64,000 nucleotides of DNA from Methylotenera_A sp044228245 (GTDB taxonomy: Bacteria; Pseudomonadota; Gammaproteobacteria; Burkholderiales; Methylophilaceae), in assembly GCA_044228245.1 (NCBI GenBank), contig JBGAVG010000001.1, positions 124,001 to 188,000 on the forward strand. The letters are read 5' to 3'. The position numbers and the translations under genes are program-made. Positions within the stretch are counted from its first letter, which is position 1; each line of letters begins with the position of its first letter. Positions 15,499 to 25,258 of this stretch are shown here, piece by piece. The notes below the pieces were generated by a model, which was not told the origin of the DNA, did no database searches, and worked only from the letters and a program-made list of their open reading frames with translations.

Positions 15499-17520
15499 TT
15501 ATTCAGTTGATCCGGCCTGCCCGATTGGCTGGCTTTGCTCAGTTAACTGCTGAGATTCAAGGGTGTCCTCAGTTTGAGCATAGAACGCACTATTGCTGCC
15601 GGGAACAACACCCAATCTCTGCTTAAGTGGCATGGTTTTCAAACCCAAGCGTGGCGCATATAAATGCGCGTTTGCCATGACTTTCTGTACATAACTGCGG
15701 GTTTCGCTAAACGGAATGGTCTCCGCATAAATGGCGCCCTCCAGCGGCACTGCCGCAACCCATTTTTTAGCGCGGCTAGGGCCCGCATTATACGCTGCTG
15801 TCGCCATGGTTTCCTGCCCGTTCATTAATTCAAGCGTGTAGCGCATATAGTAAGTGCCCAGCGCGATATTCGTATCCAGCTCATGGATCATGCCCTGATG
15901 ATAATCATCAATCCCAACACGTCTGGCCGCCCATTTGGCGGTGGCAGGCATCAGTTGCATGAGGCCGGAAGCGCCTACCCCGGATTTGGCATAATGCATA
16001 AACCGGCTTTCCTGCCGTGTGATGCCATATACCCAGGCCTCATCAACCGCCTGCTCCTGCGCTGCCGGCTTCATTAAATTGCGATAAGGAGTCGGGTATC
16101 GCAGTGCGAAATCGTGCATTTCAGTGGTTTTATCCGCCGTAATAATCGCCAGATCGTGCCAGTTTCTGCCCGCGGCAAATGCAGCGGCAGCTAGCAGTTG
16201 TTTGTCGTCGAAGTCTTTGGTAGCCTGCACCCATTCCGATTTTGCTTCCCATCTGAGTCCCAGCCTTTGCAGCGCCTCAGCACGCTGGAACGCTGGCATG
16301 TTCACGATTTCCTCTACCTCTGAATCTGCCACCTTGTATTCACTCAGTGGCGCCGACATAAAACCATCCAACTCATCCTGTGCAAGCCAGCCATAGTAGT
16401 GACGCTCGGTGGAAAGTTTGGCCAGCAAAGTATTGGCCTCCAGCGTTTGATTCTGCGCCTTTAATGCACGTGCTTTCCAGTAGCGCCAGACGCCTTCTTC
16501 CGCTTGCTCCGGCTGCATTCTGGAAACCGCGTTTAGCACCACGGGCCAGTTTCTTTCACGTAACGCTGCGCGCGCATACCAGGCCAACTGTTCCTTATTC
16601 AGCGGGGTATTTTCTGCCAGCTTAAACCACTGCAGCGCTTGCGGCTCGTGTCGCAATGTAGCCTGCAGCGCGAGTCTGCCGTAAAAATAAGCCCGATCCT
16701 CCGCACGGAACAAATCCTCAACTTTTTTGAACGCGCTTAACGCCTGCTGCGAATCCGTTTTTGCTATTCGATTGAGCGCGAACAGATTCAGCTCACGGCC
16801 AAACCGGCTCTTAAACGAAATGAGCTTTTTATTCAGCACCAGTTGTGGCGATGCATAAGCTTTGTCTATTAGCTTATAGTAACTGGGGTCAAATGTATTT
16901 GAGCGCTTGCTGATGGCTTTAGCAAGATTGATGCGGCTATCAGCAAGCGCCAGGCGAAAGCGCGCCCAGATATCTTCCTCTGTCAGCACGCCTGCCACCT
17001 GCATGCGGTCGTACAAATCAGCGCAATTGCCGGGTTGTTCTTTCGCCTGCATCCATAGCGGTTTTGCGGCTTCCAGCGTAGAGATGTCACCCGCAACCGA
17101 GTTCGCCTCTGCCGCATAGCAGGCAACGGCCACATCTTCCAGCTGATAATTCACGACCTCGTTTGAAAAGCTTAACCAGTCCAGATTCTTGGCCAGTTTT
17201 TTTAGATATTCACCACGCAATCGATCCGCAAAAGGATATTCACTGTACTTGTTCAGGAAGTTCTCTACCGTCTGATTATCTGCATCTTTTAGATTAAGCA
17301 GCATCAGCCAATAGTCAGCATAAGGCGCCAGAATATAGTTCTGGCTTTGCAATTGTTCAACATAATCGGACAAGGCAATGACATTTTTTTTATCGTAAGC
17401 GGCACGTGCCTGTAAAAACTCGTCATCGCCAGAAGCTGCAAAACCGCTCTTTATTGCAAAAAACACAATAAAAATGCCAGAGAAAACCAACTGTTTGATG
17501 AATGTAGTGGCCATATCCAT
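15499..17520 (-). CDS. slt: Soluble-type lytic murein transglycosylase
   Basis: Periplasmic enzyme that cleaves peptidoglycan glycan strands with formation of 1,6-anhydro ends. The 673-residue protein starts with a signal peptide (hydrophobic LVFSGIFIVFFAIKSGFAAS). It continues with a long helical superhelix, as in Slt70, and ends in the catalytic goose-lysozyme-like domain: GITRQESRFMHYAKS with the catalytic glutamate, GASGLMQLMPATAKW, and TAAYNAGPSRAKKW. Two ATG codons lie two codons apart at the start and neither has a strong ribosome-binding site. It is followed by the NDUFA9-like gene and preceded by a small membrane protein gene. Confidence 0.92.
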   Translation of the reverse strand: MDMATTFIKQLVFSGIFIVFFAIKSGFAASGDDEFLQARAAYDKKNVIALSDYVEQLQSQNYILAPYADYWLMLLNLKDADNQTVENFLNKYSEYPFADRLRGEYLKKLAKNLDWLSFSNEVVNYQLEDVAVACYAAEANSVAGDISTLEAAKPLWMQAKEQPGNCADLYDRMQVAGVLTEEDIWARFRLALADSRINLAKAISKRSNTFDPSYYKLIDKAYASPQLVLNKKLISFKSRFGRELNLFALNRIAKTDSQQALSAFKKVEDLFRAEDRAYFYGRLALQATLRHEPQALQWFKLAENTPLNKEQLAWYARAALRERNWPVVLNAVSRMQPEQAEEGVWRYWKARALKAQNQTLEANTLLAKLSTERHYYGWLAQDELDGFMSAPLSEYKVADSEVEEIVNMPAFQRAEALQRLGLRWEAKSEWVQATKDFDDKQLLAAAAFAAGRNWHDLAIITADKTTEMHDFALRYPTPYRNLMKPAAQEQAVDEAWVYGITRQESRFMHYAKSGVGASGLMQLMPATAKWAARRVGIDDYHQGMIHELDTNIALGTYYMRYTLELMNGQETMATAAYNAGPSRAKKWVAAVPLEGAIYAETIPFSETRSYVQKVMANAHLYAPRLGLKTMPLKQRLGVVPGSNSAFYAQTEDTLESQQLTEQSQPIGQAGSTE

Positions 17521-17524
17521 ATTG

Positions 17525-17707
17525 TTATAAACGAATGACCCGTGCCATTAAATAGAGCACGACAACCATGAGCAAACCCCAGCCCGTGTATTTAAGTAAT
17601 TGTTTAATATAAGCCAAATACTTTCGATTGCGCGTAACCACAAAAGTTGCCAATAACACCAAACTTGCGATAAACACCAATATGATCGTTAAGCGAATGA
17701 TCGGCAT
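17525..17707 (-). CDS. Small two-helix membrane protein, unknown
   Basis: A 60-residue protein with two hydrophobic segments (IRLTIILVFIASLVLLATFV and GWGLLMVVVLYLMARVI) separated by a basic linker (RNRKYLAYIKQLLK). I do not recognise the family. It lies 17 bases downstream of lpxC and 4 bases before the lytic transglycosylase, in the same direction. It is therefore probably translated from the same message, and its product sits in the inner membrane. Confidence 0.6.
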   Translation of the reverse strand: MPIIRLTIILVFIASLVLLATFVVTRNRKYLAYIKQLLKYTGWGLLMVVVLYLMARVIRL

Positions 17708-17724
17708 TTTAGATGACCGATAAC

Positions 17725-18663
17725 TTAACTAAAATGCGGCATGAGATCGGGCGTGAAAAACGCAGTTTGCTCCTGAAAGCCAACCGGCGCTTCTTCAATG
17801 CGTTCAAATGTCGCATATTCCCAGGCTGACGCATCCGCCAGGAGCGCACGCAATAGTGCATTATTTAGCGCATGACCTGATTTGTACGCAGTAAATGCGC
17901 CAAGCAAAGGATGGCCCAGCATGTACAAATCGCCAATCGCATCCAGCACTTTGTGTTTGGCAAACTCATCCTGGTAACGTAAACCGTCGCTGTTCAACAC
18001 ACGGTACTCATCCAGCACAATCGCATTATCCAGGCTGCCGCCGCGCGCCAAGCCATTGGCGCGCAGATATTCCACTTCATGCATGAAGCCGAATGTGCGT
18101 GCGCGGCTGATTTCTTTAATATAAGAATTATCAGCAAAATCAATTTTGACGTTATTACCGGAGTGCTCGAAAACGGGGTGGGCAAAATCAATGGTGAAAT
18201 CCATTTTAAAGCCGTGGTAAGGCTCGAACTTCACCCACTTATCACCTTCTTTTACTTCGATTAACTTTTTAATTTTGATGAATTTTTTGGCAGAATTCTG
18301 CTCAACGATGCCAGCCGATTGCAACAGAAAGATAAATGGCCCGGAACTGCCATCCATGATGGGGATTTCCGACGCCGTGACTTCGATAATAATATTATCA
18401 ACGCCCAGGCCGGCCAGTGCGGACATCAGGTGCTCAACAGTGGCGACACGCACACCCTCGTGTTCCAGGGCAGAACACATGCGCGTGTCACGCACCGCCT
18501 CAGGCTGTGCTTGTATTTCGGGCGAACCGGGCAAATCGGTGCGCCTGAATACGATGCCAGTATCAATCGCAGCCGGCTTTAAAGTCAACGTGACCTTCTC
18601 GCCGTTATGCAAACCAACACCGGTAGCACTCACCTGCTTTTTCAAAGTTCTTTGTTTTAACAT
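17725..18663 (-). CDS. lpxC: UDP-3-O-acyl-N-acetylglucosamine deacetylase
   Basis: Zinc enzyme for the first committed step of lipid A synthesis. The 312 residues begin LKQRTLKKQVSATGVGLHNG and include the zinc ligands in TVEHLMSALAGLGVDN and KHKVLDAIGDLYMLG, the conserved MDGSSGPF, and the general acid histidine in KSGHALNNALL. Length matches the family. It is the last gene of the division cluster, 81 bases after ftsZ. That gap carries a short CAACC/GGTTG stem but no clear terminator, so read-through from ftsZ is likely. Confidence 0.97.
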   Translation of the reverse strand: MLKQRTLKKQVSATGVGLHNGEKVTLTLKPAAIDTGIVFRRTDLPGSPEIQAQPEAVRDTRMCSALEHEGVRVATVEHLMSALAGLGVDNIIIEVTASEIPIMDGSSGPFIFLLQSAGIVEQNSAKKFIKIKKLIEVKEGDKWVKFEPYHGFKMDFTIDFAHPVFEHSGNNVKIDFADNSYIKEISRARTFGFMHEVEYLRANGLARGGSLDNAIVLDEYRVLNSDGLRYQDEFAKHKVLDAIGDLYMLGHPLLGAFTAYKSGHALNNALLRALLADASAWEYATFERIEEAPVGFQEQTAFFTPDLMPHFS

Positions 18664-18744
18664 GTTATAGGTCTAGCACCTGATTCCTTAATTACTGTTC
18701 AACCAATATCTATCCGGTTGATATTCTAGCAAATTAGCCGCTCG

Positions 18745-19911
18745 TTAATCCGCTTGTTTGCGCAAAAACGCAGGGATGTCATATTCCTCGACCCCAGACA
18801 TTTTCATCGCTTCAACCTGCGCACGACGGTTATTTTGACTAAACACGGCAGGTGCTTCGTCTTCCACTTCACCGCCCACAAACATGGGCTGATTAGTTGT
18901 TCCATTCATGACCGTGGTCATCACGCGTAGTTCCGGTTTCTGCTGGCGGCGTGCAATCGCACCATTCAAGCCGGTCGCTACCATGGTCACACGCAATTTG
19001 TCACCCATGGTCTCGTCCATCACATTACCTACAATCACGGTCGCATCATCTGCAGTGAACTCTTTAATGGTGTTCATCACATCATAATACTCTTTCATTT
19101 TAAAGCTGGCGCTTGCAGTAATGTTAATCAGAACGCCGCGTGCGTTAGCCAGGTTGACGTCTTCCAGCAATGGGCTGGCCACTGCCTGCTCTGCCGCAAT
19201 ACGCGCACGCTCCGGCCCACTCGCCTCAGCCGAACCCATCATCGCCATGCCCATTTCACTCATTACCGTACGTACGTCGGCAAAGTCCACATTCACCAAG
19301 CCAGGGCAATTAATGATCTCTGCAATACCTGAGACAGCATTATGCAGCACGTCGTTCGCAGCGCGGAAAGCTTCCAGGAATGGCACGTCTTCGCCCAGCA
19401 CTTCCATGAGCTTTTCATTCGGAATCACAATCAAGGAATCCACGTGCTGTGAAAGCTCTTCCAAGCCCTCTGTCGCCACTTTGGTACGTTTGCCTTCAAA
19501 CGAGAACGGCTTGGTAACCACCGCTACCGTCAGAATGCCCATTTCCTTAGCCACTTCGGCAATGATAGGCGCCGCGCCAGTACCCGTGCCGCCGCCCATG
19601 CCTGCAGTGATGAACAGCATATCGGCGCCATCGATGATTTCAGCGATACGATCACGGTCTTCCAGCGCGGCATCACGGCCAATTTCAGGTTTCGCGCCAG
19701 CACCCAGGCCTTTGGTAATCTCTGAACCAATTTGCAATACCGTTTTTGCCTGGCTCTTTTTAAGCGCCTGCATATCGGTATTGGTGCAAATGAACTCAAC
19801 GCCGCTCAGGTTCTTGGTAATCATGTGCTCGATTGCGTTACCACCGCAGCCGCCCACGCCAATGACTTTAATCACGGCTTCTTGTGAATCTTTTTCCATA
19901 ATTTCAAACAT
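18745..19911 (-). CDS. ftsZ: Cell division GTPase FtsZ
   Basis: Tubulin homologue that forms the division ring. The 388-residue protein shows VIGVGGCGGNAIEHM, the GTP-binding GGGTGTGAAPIIAEVAK, and NVDFADVRTVM with the T7 loop region. The C-terminal peptide YDIPAFLRKQ binds FtsA and other partners. AGGAG lies before the ATG. It stands between ftsA and lpxC as in other proteobacteria. Confidence 0.98.
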   Translation of the reverse strand: MFEIMEKDSQEAVIKVIGVGGCGGNAIEHMITKNLSGVEFICTNTDMQALKKSQAKTVLQIGSEITKGLGAGAKPEIGRDAALEDRDRIAEIIDGADMLFITAGMGGGTGTGAAPIIAEVAKEMGILTVAVVTKPFSFEGKRTKVATEGLEELSQHVDSLIVIPNEKLMEVLGEDVPFLEAFRAANDVLHNAVSGIAEIINCPGLVNVDFADVRTVMSEMGMAMMGSAEASGPERARIAAEQAVASPLLEDVNLANARGVLINITASASFKMKEYYDVMNTIKEFTADDATVIVGNVMDETMGDKLRVTMVATGLNGAIARRQQKPELRVMTTVMNGTTNQPMFVGGEVEDEAPAVFSQNNRRAQVEAMKMSGVEEYDIPAFLRKQAD

Positions 19912-20022
19912 CTTTACTCTCCTTTTTTTGCCTTAATTTTTGAGCTTAATTGCATCAGCTCTGCCCTGTTTTTGAAACTAAATGCCTACTGCTTTGCTGC
20001 ACCCTTTACTGCTAAAAATTCT

Positions 20023-21261
20023 TTAAAAGTTCCCTTGGAACCAGCTTCTCATTTTCTCGAACATGCGCCCAATCGCACTGGACTCCATCTGCCCGCTCAA
20101 ATGACGTTCCAACTGCTGCTTACCCATTAAAATCAGGCCCACCGCCGTGGCGTACCGTGGGTTACCGACCACTTCAGACAAGCCGCCAACGTAGCGCGGC
20201 ATACCCATGCGTACCGGCATGTGGAAAATCTCTTCGCCCAGTTCCATCATGCCGCGCATCATCGCCGAGCCGCCTGTGATCACGATGCCGGAAGCGATCA
20301 TCTCCTCCATGCCGCTGCGGCGCAGTTCTTGCAGCACCAGCTCATACAGCTCTACCACGCGCGGCTCAATCACTTCTGCCAGCGTTTGTATCGACAGCTG
20401 GCGTGCCTCGCGGCCATCCACGCCCGGAACTTCCACCACTTCGCGCGCATCTGCAAGCTGTCTAAGCGCACAGCCATATTTGATTTTGATATCTTCAGCC
20501 GACTGTGTAGGCGTGCGAAACGCGACGGCGACATCATTGGTAATCTGGTCGCCCGCGATAGGAATCACCGCGGTATGGCGAATCGCGCCGTTCTTGAAAA
20601 CGGCGATGTCTGTGGTACCGCCGCCGATATCCACCAGGCACACACCAAGCTCTTTTTCATCTTCAGTCAACACCGCAATGCTTGAGGCAAGCGGCTGCAA
20701 GATCAAGTCGCTCACTTCCAGGCCGCAGCGTTTGATACACTTCACAATGTTTTGCGCGGCCGCAACTGCGCCAGTCACGATATGTACTTTCACTTCCAGC
20801 TTCATCCCGCTCATGCCCAGCGGTTCGCGCACATCGTCCTGCCCGTCGATAATGAATTCCTGCGTCAGAATATGCAGAATCTGCTGGTCGGCCGGCAATG
20901 CGACAGCTCGCGCGGTTTCAACCACGCGATCCACATCCATTTGCGAGACTTCAGCGTCTTTGATTTTCACCATGCCATGTGAATTCAGGCTTTTGACGTG
21001 GCTACCAGCGATGCCGGTGAATACTGTTTTAATTTTGCAGTCGGCCATCAGTTCGGCTTCTTCCAGCGAGCGCTGGATTGCCTGCATGGTCGAGTCGATA
21101 TTGATCACCACCCCTTTTTTCAAGCCGCGCGAGGCGTGCTGGCCAAGGCCGATCACCTTCAAAGTGCCTTCCGGCAGCAGCTCGGCCACAATGGTCACAA
21201 TTTTAGATGTGCCGATATCCAACCCGACGATCAGGTTTTTATCTTCACGAACTTTGCTCAT
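20023..21261 (-). CDS. ftsA: Cell division protein FtsA
   Basis: Actin-like ATPase that anchors FtsZ to the inner membrane. The 412 residues begin with phosphate-1 motif VGLDIGTSKIVTIVAE, include VDIGGGTTDIAVFKNG and ASGIVITGGSAMM, and end with an amphipathic helix (GRMFEKMRSWFQG) that serves as the membrane anchor. It follows ftsQ by 27 bases and is 111 bases from ftsZ; that interval is T-rich on the coding strand and could hold an extra ftsZ promoter, but I see no clear one. Confidence 0.97.
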   Translation of the reverse strand: MSKVREDKNLIVGLDIGTSKIVTIVAELLPEGTLKVIGLGQHASRGLKKGVVINIDSTMQAIQRSLEEAELMADCKIKTVFTGIAGSHVKSLNSHGMVKIKDAEVSQMDVDRVVETARAVALPADQQILHILTQEFIIDGQDDVREPLGMSGMKLEVKVHIVTGAVAAAQNIVKCIKRCGLEVSDLILQPLASSIAVLTEDEKELGVCLVDIGGGTTDIAVFKNGAIRHTAVIPIAGDQITNDVAVAFRTPTQSAEDIKIKYGCALRQLADAREVVEVPGVDGREARQLSIQTLAEVIEPRVVELYELVLQELRRSGMEEMIASGIVITGGSAMMRGMMELGEEIFHMPVRMGMPRYVGGLSEVVGNPRYATAVGLILMGKQQLERHLSGQMESSAIGRMFEKMRSWFQGNF

Positions 21262-21288
21262 GTCTTACTCCCTTTTTCATTCTTTAAG

Positions 21289-22050
21289 TCATGCCTTGAC
21301 AGGCACCGCTGGTATTGCTTTTACTGGTAATGGCTTAGCTGTTGCTGGCTTCAATCCAATCGGCTTACGCACCGCAAACCCATTCGGATAGCGCAAATCT
21401 GCATACACCACTTTTACATTCAACTGACCGAGTGTGGATTTATATGCGCCCGCAAATTTATCCAACCTGGCTTCCATGTCCACACGTCCCAGCGCGATTA
21501 ACAGCCCTTTGTCCGTTTTAATCTCCCAGGCGCGGCGCGGCGATAATGTCACTTGCGCGATTCTGATATCCGCTTTATTCAGAATCTGGCTGTAGCTGCC
21601 ATAGTTTTTAGTGACTTCCATCACGCCGTCGCCTGGTCCATAAAACACCGGCAAATCTGCATCGGTGGCCGCCTGGAACAGTTCACCATGCGTATTGACC
21701 AGCCCGATATTGCCCCAGCGCGCCAAAGCCTGATGCTCCTCAATCGCGACATCCAGTTTGTCCGGCCAGCGGCGGCGCACGCTGACATTGCGCGCCCACG
21801 GCAGTTTTTCGAACGCATCGCGTGTCTTGATCAGATCCAATGTAAAAAAATTACCTTTCAGGTGTTTAGCCACAATCAACTTGATTTGCTCCCGATTCAC
21901 ATGCGTTAGCTGTCCATCCACCTTCACTTCGCGAATCGGGAAAATCGGCAGATGCACCACCACAAACAGCACCGCATACAGCATCAGCACGACGGCCAGT
22001 GCAAACAGAAAATTTGCAATCCAGTTGAGCAGTCTTGGCTTATCCCACAT
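21289..22050 (-). CDS. ftsQ: Cell division protein FtsQ
   Basis: Bitopic inner-membrane protein that links early and late divisome parts. The 253 residues have a cytoplasmic N terminus, one membrane helix (FLFALAVVLMLYAVLFVVVH), a POTRA domain starting at PIREVKVDGQLTHVN, and the beta domain with LPWARNVSVRRRWPDKLDV. The tail is rich in proline, alanine and valine. The first 11 bases overlap the end of ddl, in keeping with translational coupling. Confidence 0.95.
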   Translation of the reverse strand: MWDKPRLLNWIANFLFALAVVLMLYAVLFVVVHLPIFPIREVKVDGQLTHVNREQIKLIVAKHLKGNFFTLDLIKTRDAFEKLPWARNVSVRRRWPDKLDVAIEEHQALARWGNIGLVNTHGELFQAATDADLPVFYGPGDGVMEVTKNYGSYSQILNKADIRIAQVTLSPRRAWEIKTDKGLLIALGRVDMEARLDKFAGAYKSTLGQLNVKVVYADLRYPNGFAVRKPIGLKPATAKPLPVKAIPAVPVKA

Positions 22051-22984
22051 GGCTTTCTACCAGCGTCATACGCAAAATTTTTACCACCAGTTCATCAAAA
22101 CTCATGCCAGCCGCTTTGGCTGCCATCGGCACCAGGCTGTGGTCGGTCATGCCTGGGCTCGTATTCAGTTCTAAAAAGTAGTGATTACCCGCCTCGTCCA
22201 TTAAAAAATCCACACGTCCCCAACCGCGGCAGCCCACGGCGCGAAAAGCTTGTAGCGCCTCTTGCTGGATTTGGGCTTCTTTTTCTGCGCTCAGGCCGCA
22301 TGGGCACAGGTATTCGGTGTCATCACGCAAATACTTGGCCTCATAATCGTAAAATTCATTTTTCGGCACGATGCGCACAATAGGTAATGGCATCAGTCCT
22401 AATTCTGCATCTTCCAGAATACCCACGGTGTATTCGCCGCCACCTACATACTTTTCCGCAATCACCAAAGGATCTGCCTTGGAAGCCAATAGATATGCGG
22501 CTTGCAGAGCACCTTTTTGTTTCACTTTGGTAATACCGATGCTAGAGCCTTCATTGGCAGGCTTCACGAACAGCGGCAAGCCTAATTTCTGCTCAATCGC
22601 GGCAAAATCGCTTTGTGCATCGACCAATTCAAAGTCTGGTGTTTTAATATTCAACACACGCCACAGGAGTTTTGTGCGCCATTTGTCCATGCCCAGGCTG
22701 GAAGCCATCACACCGCTGCCGGTATATGGGATGCCCATCAGTTCCAGCGCGCCCTGTATCGTGCCGTCTTCGCCATAACGGCCGTGCAGCGAAATGAATG
22801 CGCGATCAAAACCTTCCAGTTCATGCAGCGGACGTTCCGCCGGATCGAATGCGTATGCATCCACGCCCTGACGCAGCAAAGCCGCCAATACTGCAGCGCC
22901 GCTTTTAAGCGACACTTCACGCTCGTCTGATTTGCCACCGAACAGTACGGCTACTTTTCCAAATTTATTCATTTCTTTATGCAT
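22040..22984 (-). CDS. ddl: D-alanine--D-alanine ligase
   Basis: ATP-grasp enzyme that joins two D-alanines for the peptidoglycan precursor. The 314-residue protein has GKVAVLFGGKSDEREVSLKSG, the serine loop in NEGSSIGITKVK, and the metal-binding FLELNTSPGMTDHSLVP. Its first ATG lies inside the last codons of murB; a second ATG four codons later is possible and the sequence does not decide. The end overlaps ftsQ by 11 bases. Confidence 0.96.
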   Translation of the reverse strand: MHKEMNKFGKVAVLFGGKSDEREVSLKSGAAVLAALLRQGVDAYAFDPAERPLHELEGFDRAFISLHGRYGEDGTIQGALELMGIPYTGSGVMASSLGMDKWRTKLLWRVLNIKTPDFELVDAQSDFAAIEQKLGLPLFVKPANEGSSIGITKVKQKGALQAAYLLASKADPLVIAEKYVGGGEYTVGILEDAELGLMPLPIVRIVPKNEFYDYEAKYLRDDTEYLCPCGLSAEKEAQIQQEALQAFRAVGCRGWGRVDFLMDEAGNHYFLELNTSPGMTDHSLVPMAAKAAGMSFDELVVKILRMTLVESHVG

Positions 22985-23867
22985 ATTCGCCTATTACCCT
23001 TACCTCTTGCTGCAACGCCACGCCTTGCCTCTCTAATACCGTGTCTTTCATATGCCGAATCAGCAGTTCAATATCCAGTGCAGTGGCATTACCCAGATTC
23101 ACTATAAAATTGGCATGTTTGGGCGACACCTGCGCGCCGCCAATCTGGTAGCCTTTCAAGCCGCTGGCCTCAATTAACCTTGCCGCAAAATCACCATGCG
23201 GGTTTCTGAAGGTAGAGCCCGCGCTTGGCAAATTAAGCGGCTGGCTGGCCAGCCGGGTTGCTAACAAGTTTTTAATTTTCTGCAGTGATTCATCCGCATT
23301 TCCGGGTTCCAGCTTGAACCATGCCCCCAAAAACCACTCGTCCGGAATCGGCATTTCCACATGACGGTAACTTGGAATGAACTCCGAGGCATTACGCACA
23401 TGTGTGTTTCCATGCCGATCGATGGTCAATACCTGGTGTACGATGTTCCAGGTCTCAGCGCCGTAACACCCCGCATTCATGGCCAATGCGCCGCCCACCG
23501 TGCCGGGGATGCCCGCCATAAACTCTGCACCCTGCCTGAACTGGCCTGCACAGAATCTGGCCAACTTTCCACACGTCACCCCCGCTTCGGCATAGATGTA
23601 TTTCCCATCCACTCTCAACTCACTCAGCGCCTGGTGCATAACGATCACCGTGCCGCGCACGCCGCCGTCGCGCACCAGCAGATTACTGCCTAAGCCCATA
23701 AAATAAACAGGTTCAGCCTGATCCAGCGTTTGCATGAAGGTCTGCAATTCCTTCAGGTTTTCCGCTATGAACAAGCGATCTGCACTGCCTCCCACGCGCC
23801 AGCTGGTATAGCGGGCAAGCGGCTCGTTCTTAAGCAACTGTGACTGTGTTTCCGGTTGTGCCATCAA
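22977..23867 (-). CDS. murB: UDP-N-acetylenolpyruvoylglucosamine reductase
   Basis: FAD-dependent, NADPH-using enzyme that makes UDP-MurNAc. The 296 residues include TSWRVGGSADRL, the FAD-binding GSNLLVRDGG and GIPGTVGGALAMNAGCYG, and the substrate-binding SAGSTFRNP with the proton-donating serine; the length indicates the type II group. It overlaps murC by four bases at its start and ddl by eight at its end. Confidence 0.96.
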   Translation of the reverse strand: MMAQPETQSQLLKNEPLARYTSWRVGGSADRLFIAENLKELQTFMQTLDQAEPVYFMGLGSNLLVRDGGVRGTVIVMHQALSELRVDGKYIYAEAGVTCGKLARFCAGQFRQGAEFMAGIPGTVGGALAMNAGCYGAETWNIVHQVLTIDRHGNTHVRNASEFIPSYRHVEMPIPDEWFLGAWFKLEPGNADESLQKIKNLLATRLASQPLNLPSAGSTFRNPHGDFAARLIEASGLKGYQIGGAQVSPKHANFIVNLGNATALDIELLIRHMKDTVLERQGVALQQEVRVIGEYA

Positions 23868-25258
23868 TTTGCCAACTCCCTGGTTTTAGCGGCCACGTGC
23901 CCGATGGAGCCAGCGCCCATCACAACCACCACATCGCCGGCTTGCGCTGTATTCAGAATAGCTTCCGGTAGCGCATCCGTCGTTTCCACAAATAACGGCT
24001 CTACCTTGCCTGCCACGCGAATCGCGCGAATCAGGGCGCGTGTATCTGCCGCGACTATCGGCGCTTCGCCTGCGGAATACACTTCGGTCAACAGCACCGC
24101 ATCGGCGGTGGAGAGCACGTGCACAAAATCCTCGAAACAATCGCGCGTTCTGGTAAAACGATGTGGCTGGAACGCCATGACCAATCTGCGGCCAGGAAAC
24201 GCGCCGCGCGCCGCAGCAATCACCGCCTGCATCTCAACCGGATGATGTCCGTAGTCATCAATCAAGGTAAACGTACCGCCTGTTCTTGCCGCAACCTCGC
24301 CATAACGCTCAAAGCGGCGACCCACGCCTTTAAAGTCCGCGAGCGCCTTGATAATAAATTTATCCTCAATATTCAATTCGCTGGCAATGGCAATCGCGGC
24401 TAAAGCGTTCAATACATAGTGGTTACCTGGCAGATTCAACGTCACGTCAAATGTCGTGGTGACCCCGTTAATGCGGTCGACTGTGAAGTGCATCTTGCCG
24501 TGATCTGCCCGCACATTCCTGGCGCGGATACGCGCACCCTCTGAAAAGCCATACGTCATGACGGGCTTGGTCACGCGCGGTAAAATCTCGCGGATATTGG
24601 CATCATCCACACACACCACTGCCATGCCCCAGAACGGCAGCTGCTGCAAAAACTCCACGAATGCGCTTTTGAGCTTGTCAAAGCTGTGCTCGTAGGTGTC
24701 CATATGATCCTGGTCAATATTGGTCACCACCGCCATCACCGGTGTCAAATGCAGGAACGAAGCGTCTGATTCATCTGCCTCGGCGACAATATATTCACCG
24801 CTGCCAAGGCGCGCATTGGCGCTGGCAGCTTCGAGTTTTCCGCCAATCACAAAGGTGGGGTCCATGCCCGCTTCCGCCAGAATGCTAGCAATCAGGCTGG
24901 TCGTGGTCGTTTTGCCATGCGTGCCAGCTACCGCAATGCCTTGTTTAAAGCGCATGAGTTCTGCCAGCATGAGCGCGCGCGGTACGACGGGAATATTTTT
25001 GGCGCGTGCAGCAATAATTTCAGGATTCTTCTCATTCACTGCAGAAGACACCACGACTACATCTGCCGCGCTTAGGTTTTCAGTAGCATGGCCCTGATAA
25101 ATCCTGGCGCCAAAACTCGCCAGGCGTTGCGTAGTAGCATTTTTAGCAAGGTCAGAGCCCGAGACTTCAAAACCTAAATTAATCAGCACCTCAGCAATAC
25201 CGCTCATGCCGGCGCCGCCAATACCCACAAAATGCACGTTTTTTACTTTATGCTTCAT
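23864..25258 (-). CDS. murC: UDP-N-acetylmuramate--L-alanine ligase
   Basis: Adds the first amino acid to UDP-MurNAc using ATP. The 464-residue product begins MKHKVKNVHFVGIGGAGMSG and contains the ATP-binding AGTHGKTTTTS, EADESDASFLHL, and DDYGHHPVEMQAV of the C-terminal domain. The frame is open 29 codons further upstream, but the start at 25258 forms an ATGA overlap with the murG stop and matches the family start, so I prefer it. Confidence 0.96.
   Translation of the reverse strand: MKHKVKNVHFVGIGGAGMSGIAEVLINLGFEVSGSDLAKNATTQRLASFGARIYQGHATENLSAADVVVVSSAVNEKNPEIIAARAKNIPVVPRALMLAELMRFKQGIAVAGTHGKTTTTSLIASILAEAGMDPTFVIGGKLEAASANARLGSGEYIVAEADESDASFLHLTPVMAVVTNIDQDHMDTYEHSFDKLKSAFVEFLQQLPFWGMAVVCVDDANIREILPRVTKPVMTYGFSEGARIRARNVRADHGKMHFTVDRINGVTTTFDVTLNLPGNHYVLNALAAIAIASELNIEDKFIIKALADFKGVGRRFERYGEVAARTGGTFTLIDDYGHHPVEMQAVIAAARGAFPGRRLVMAFQPHRFTRTRDCFEDFVHVLSTADAVLLTEVYSAGEAPIVAADTRALIRAIRVAGKVEPLFVETTDALPEAILNTAQAGDVVVVMGAGSIGHVAAKTRELAN

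Noticed and set aside
20207..21391. Long open frame on the plus strand across ftsA
   Set aside because: It lies antisense to a certain ftsA gene and its serine/threonine/arginine-rich product is what reverse-complement codons of such a gene give. It is a shadow, as are similar long antisense frames over ftsZ, pgk and tonB.
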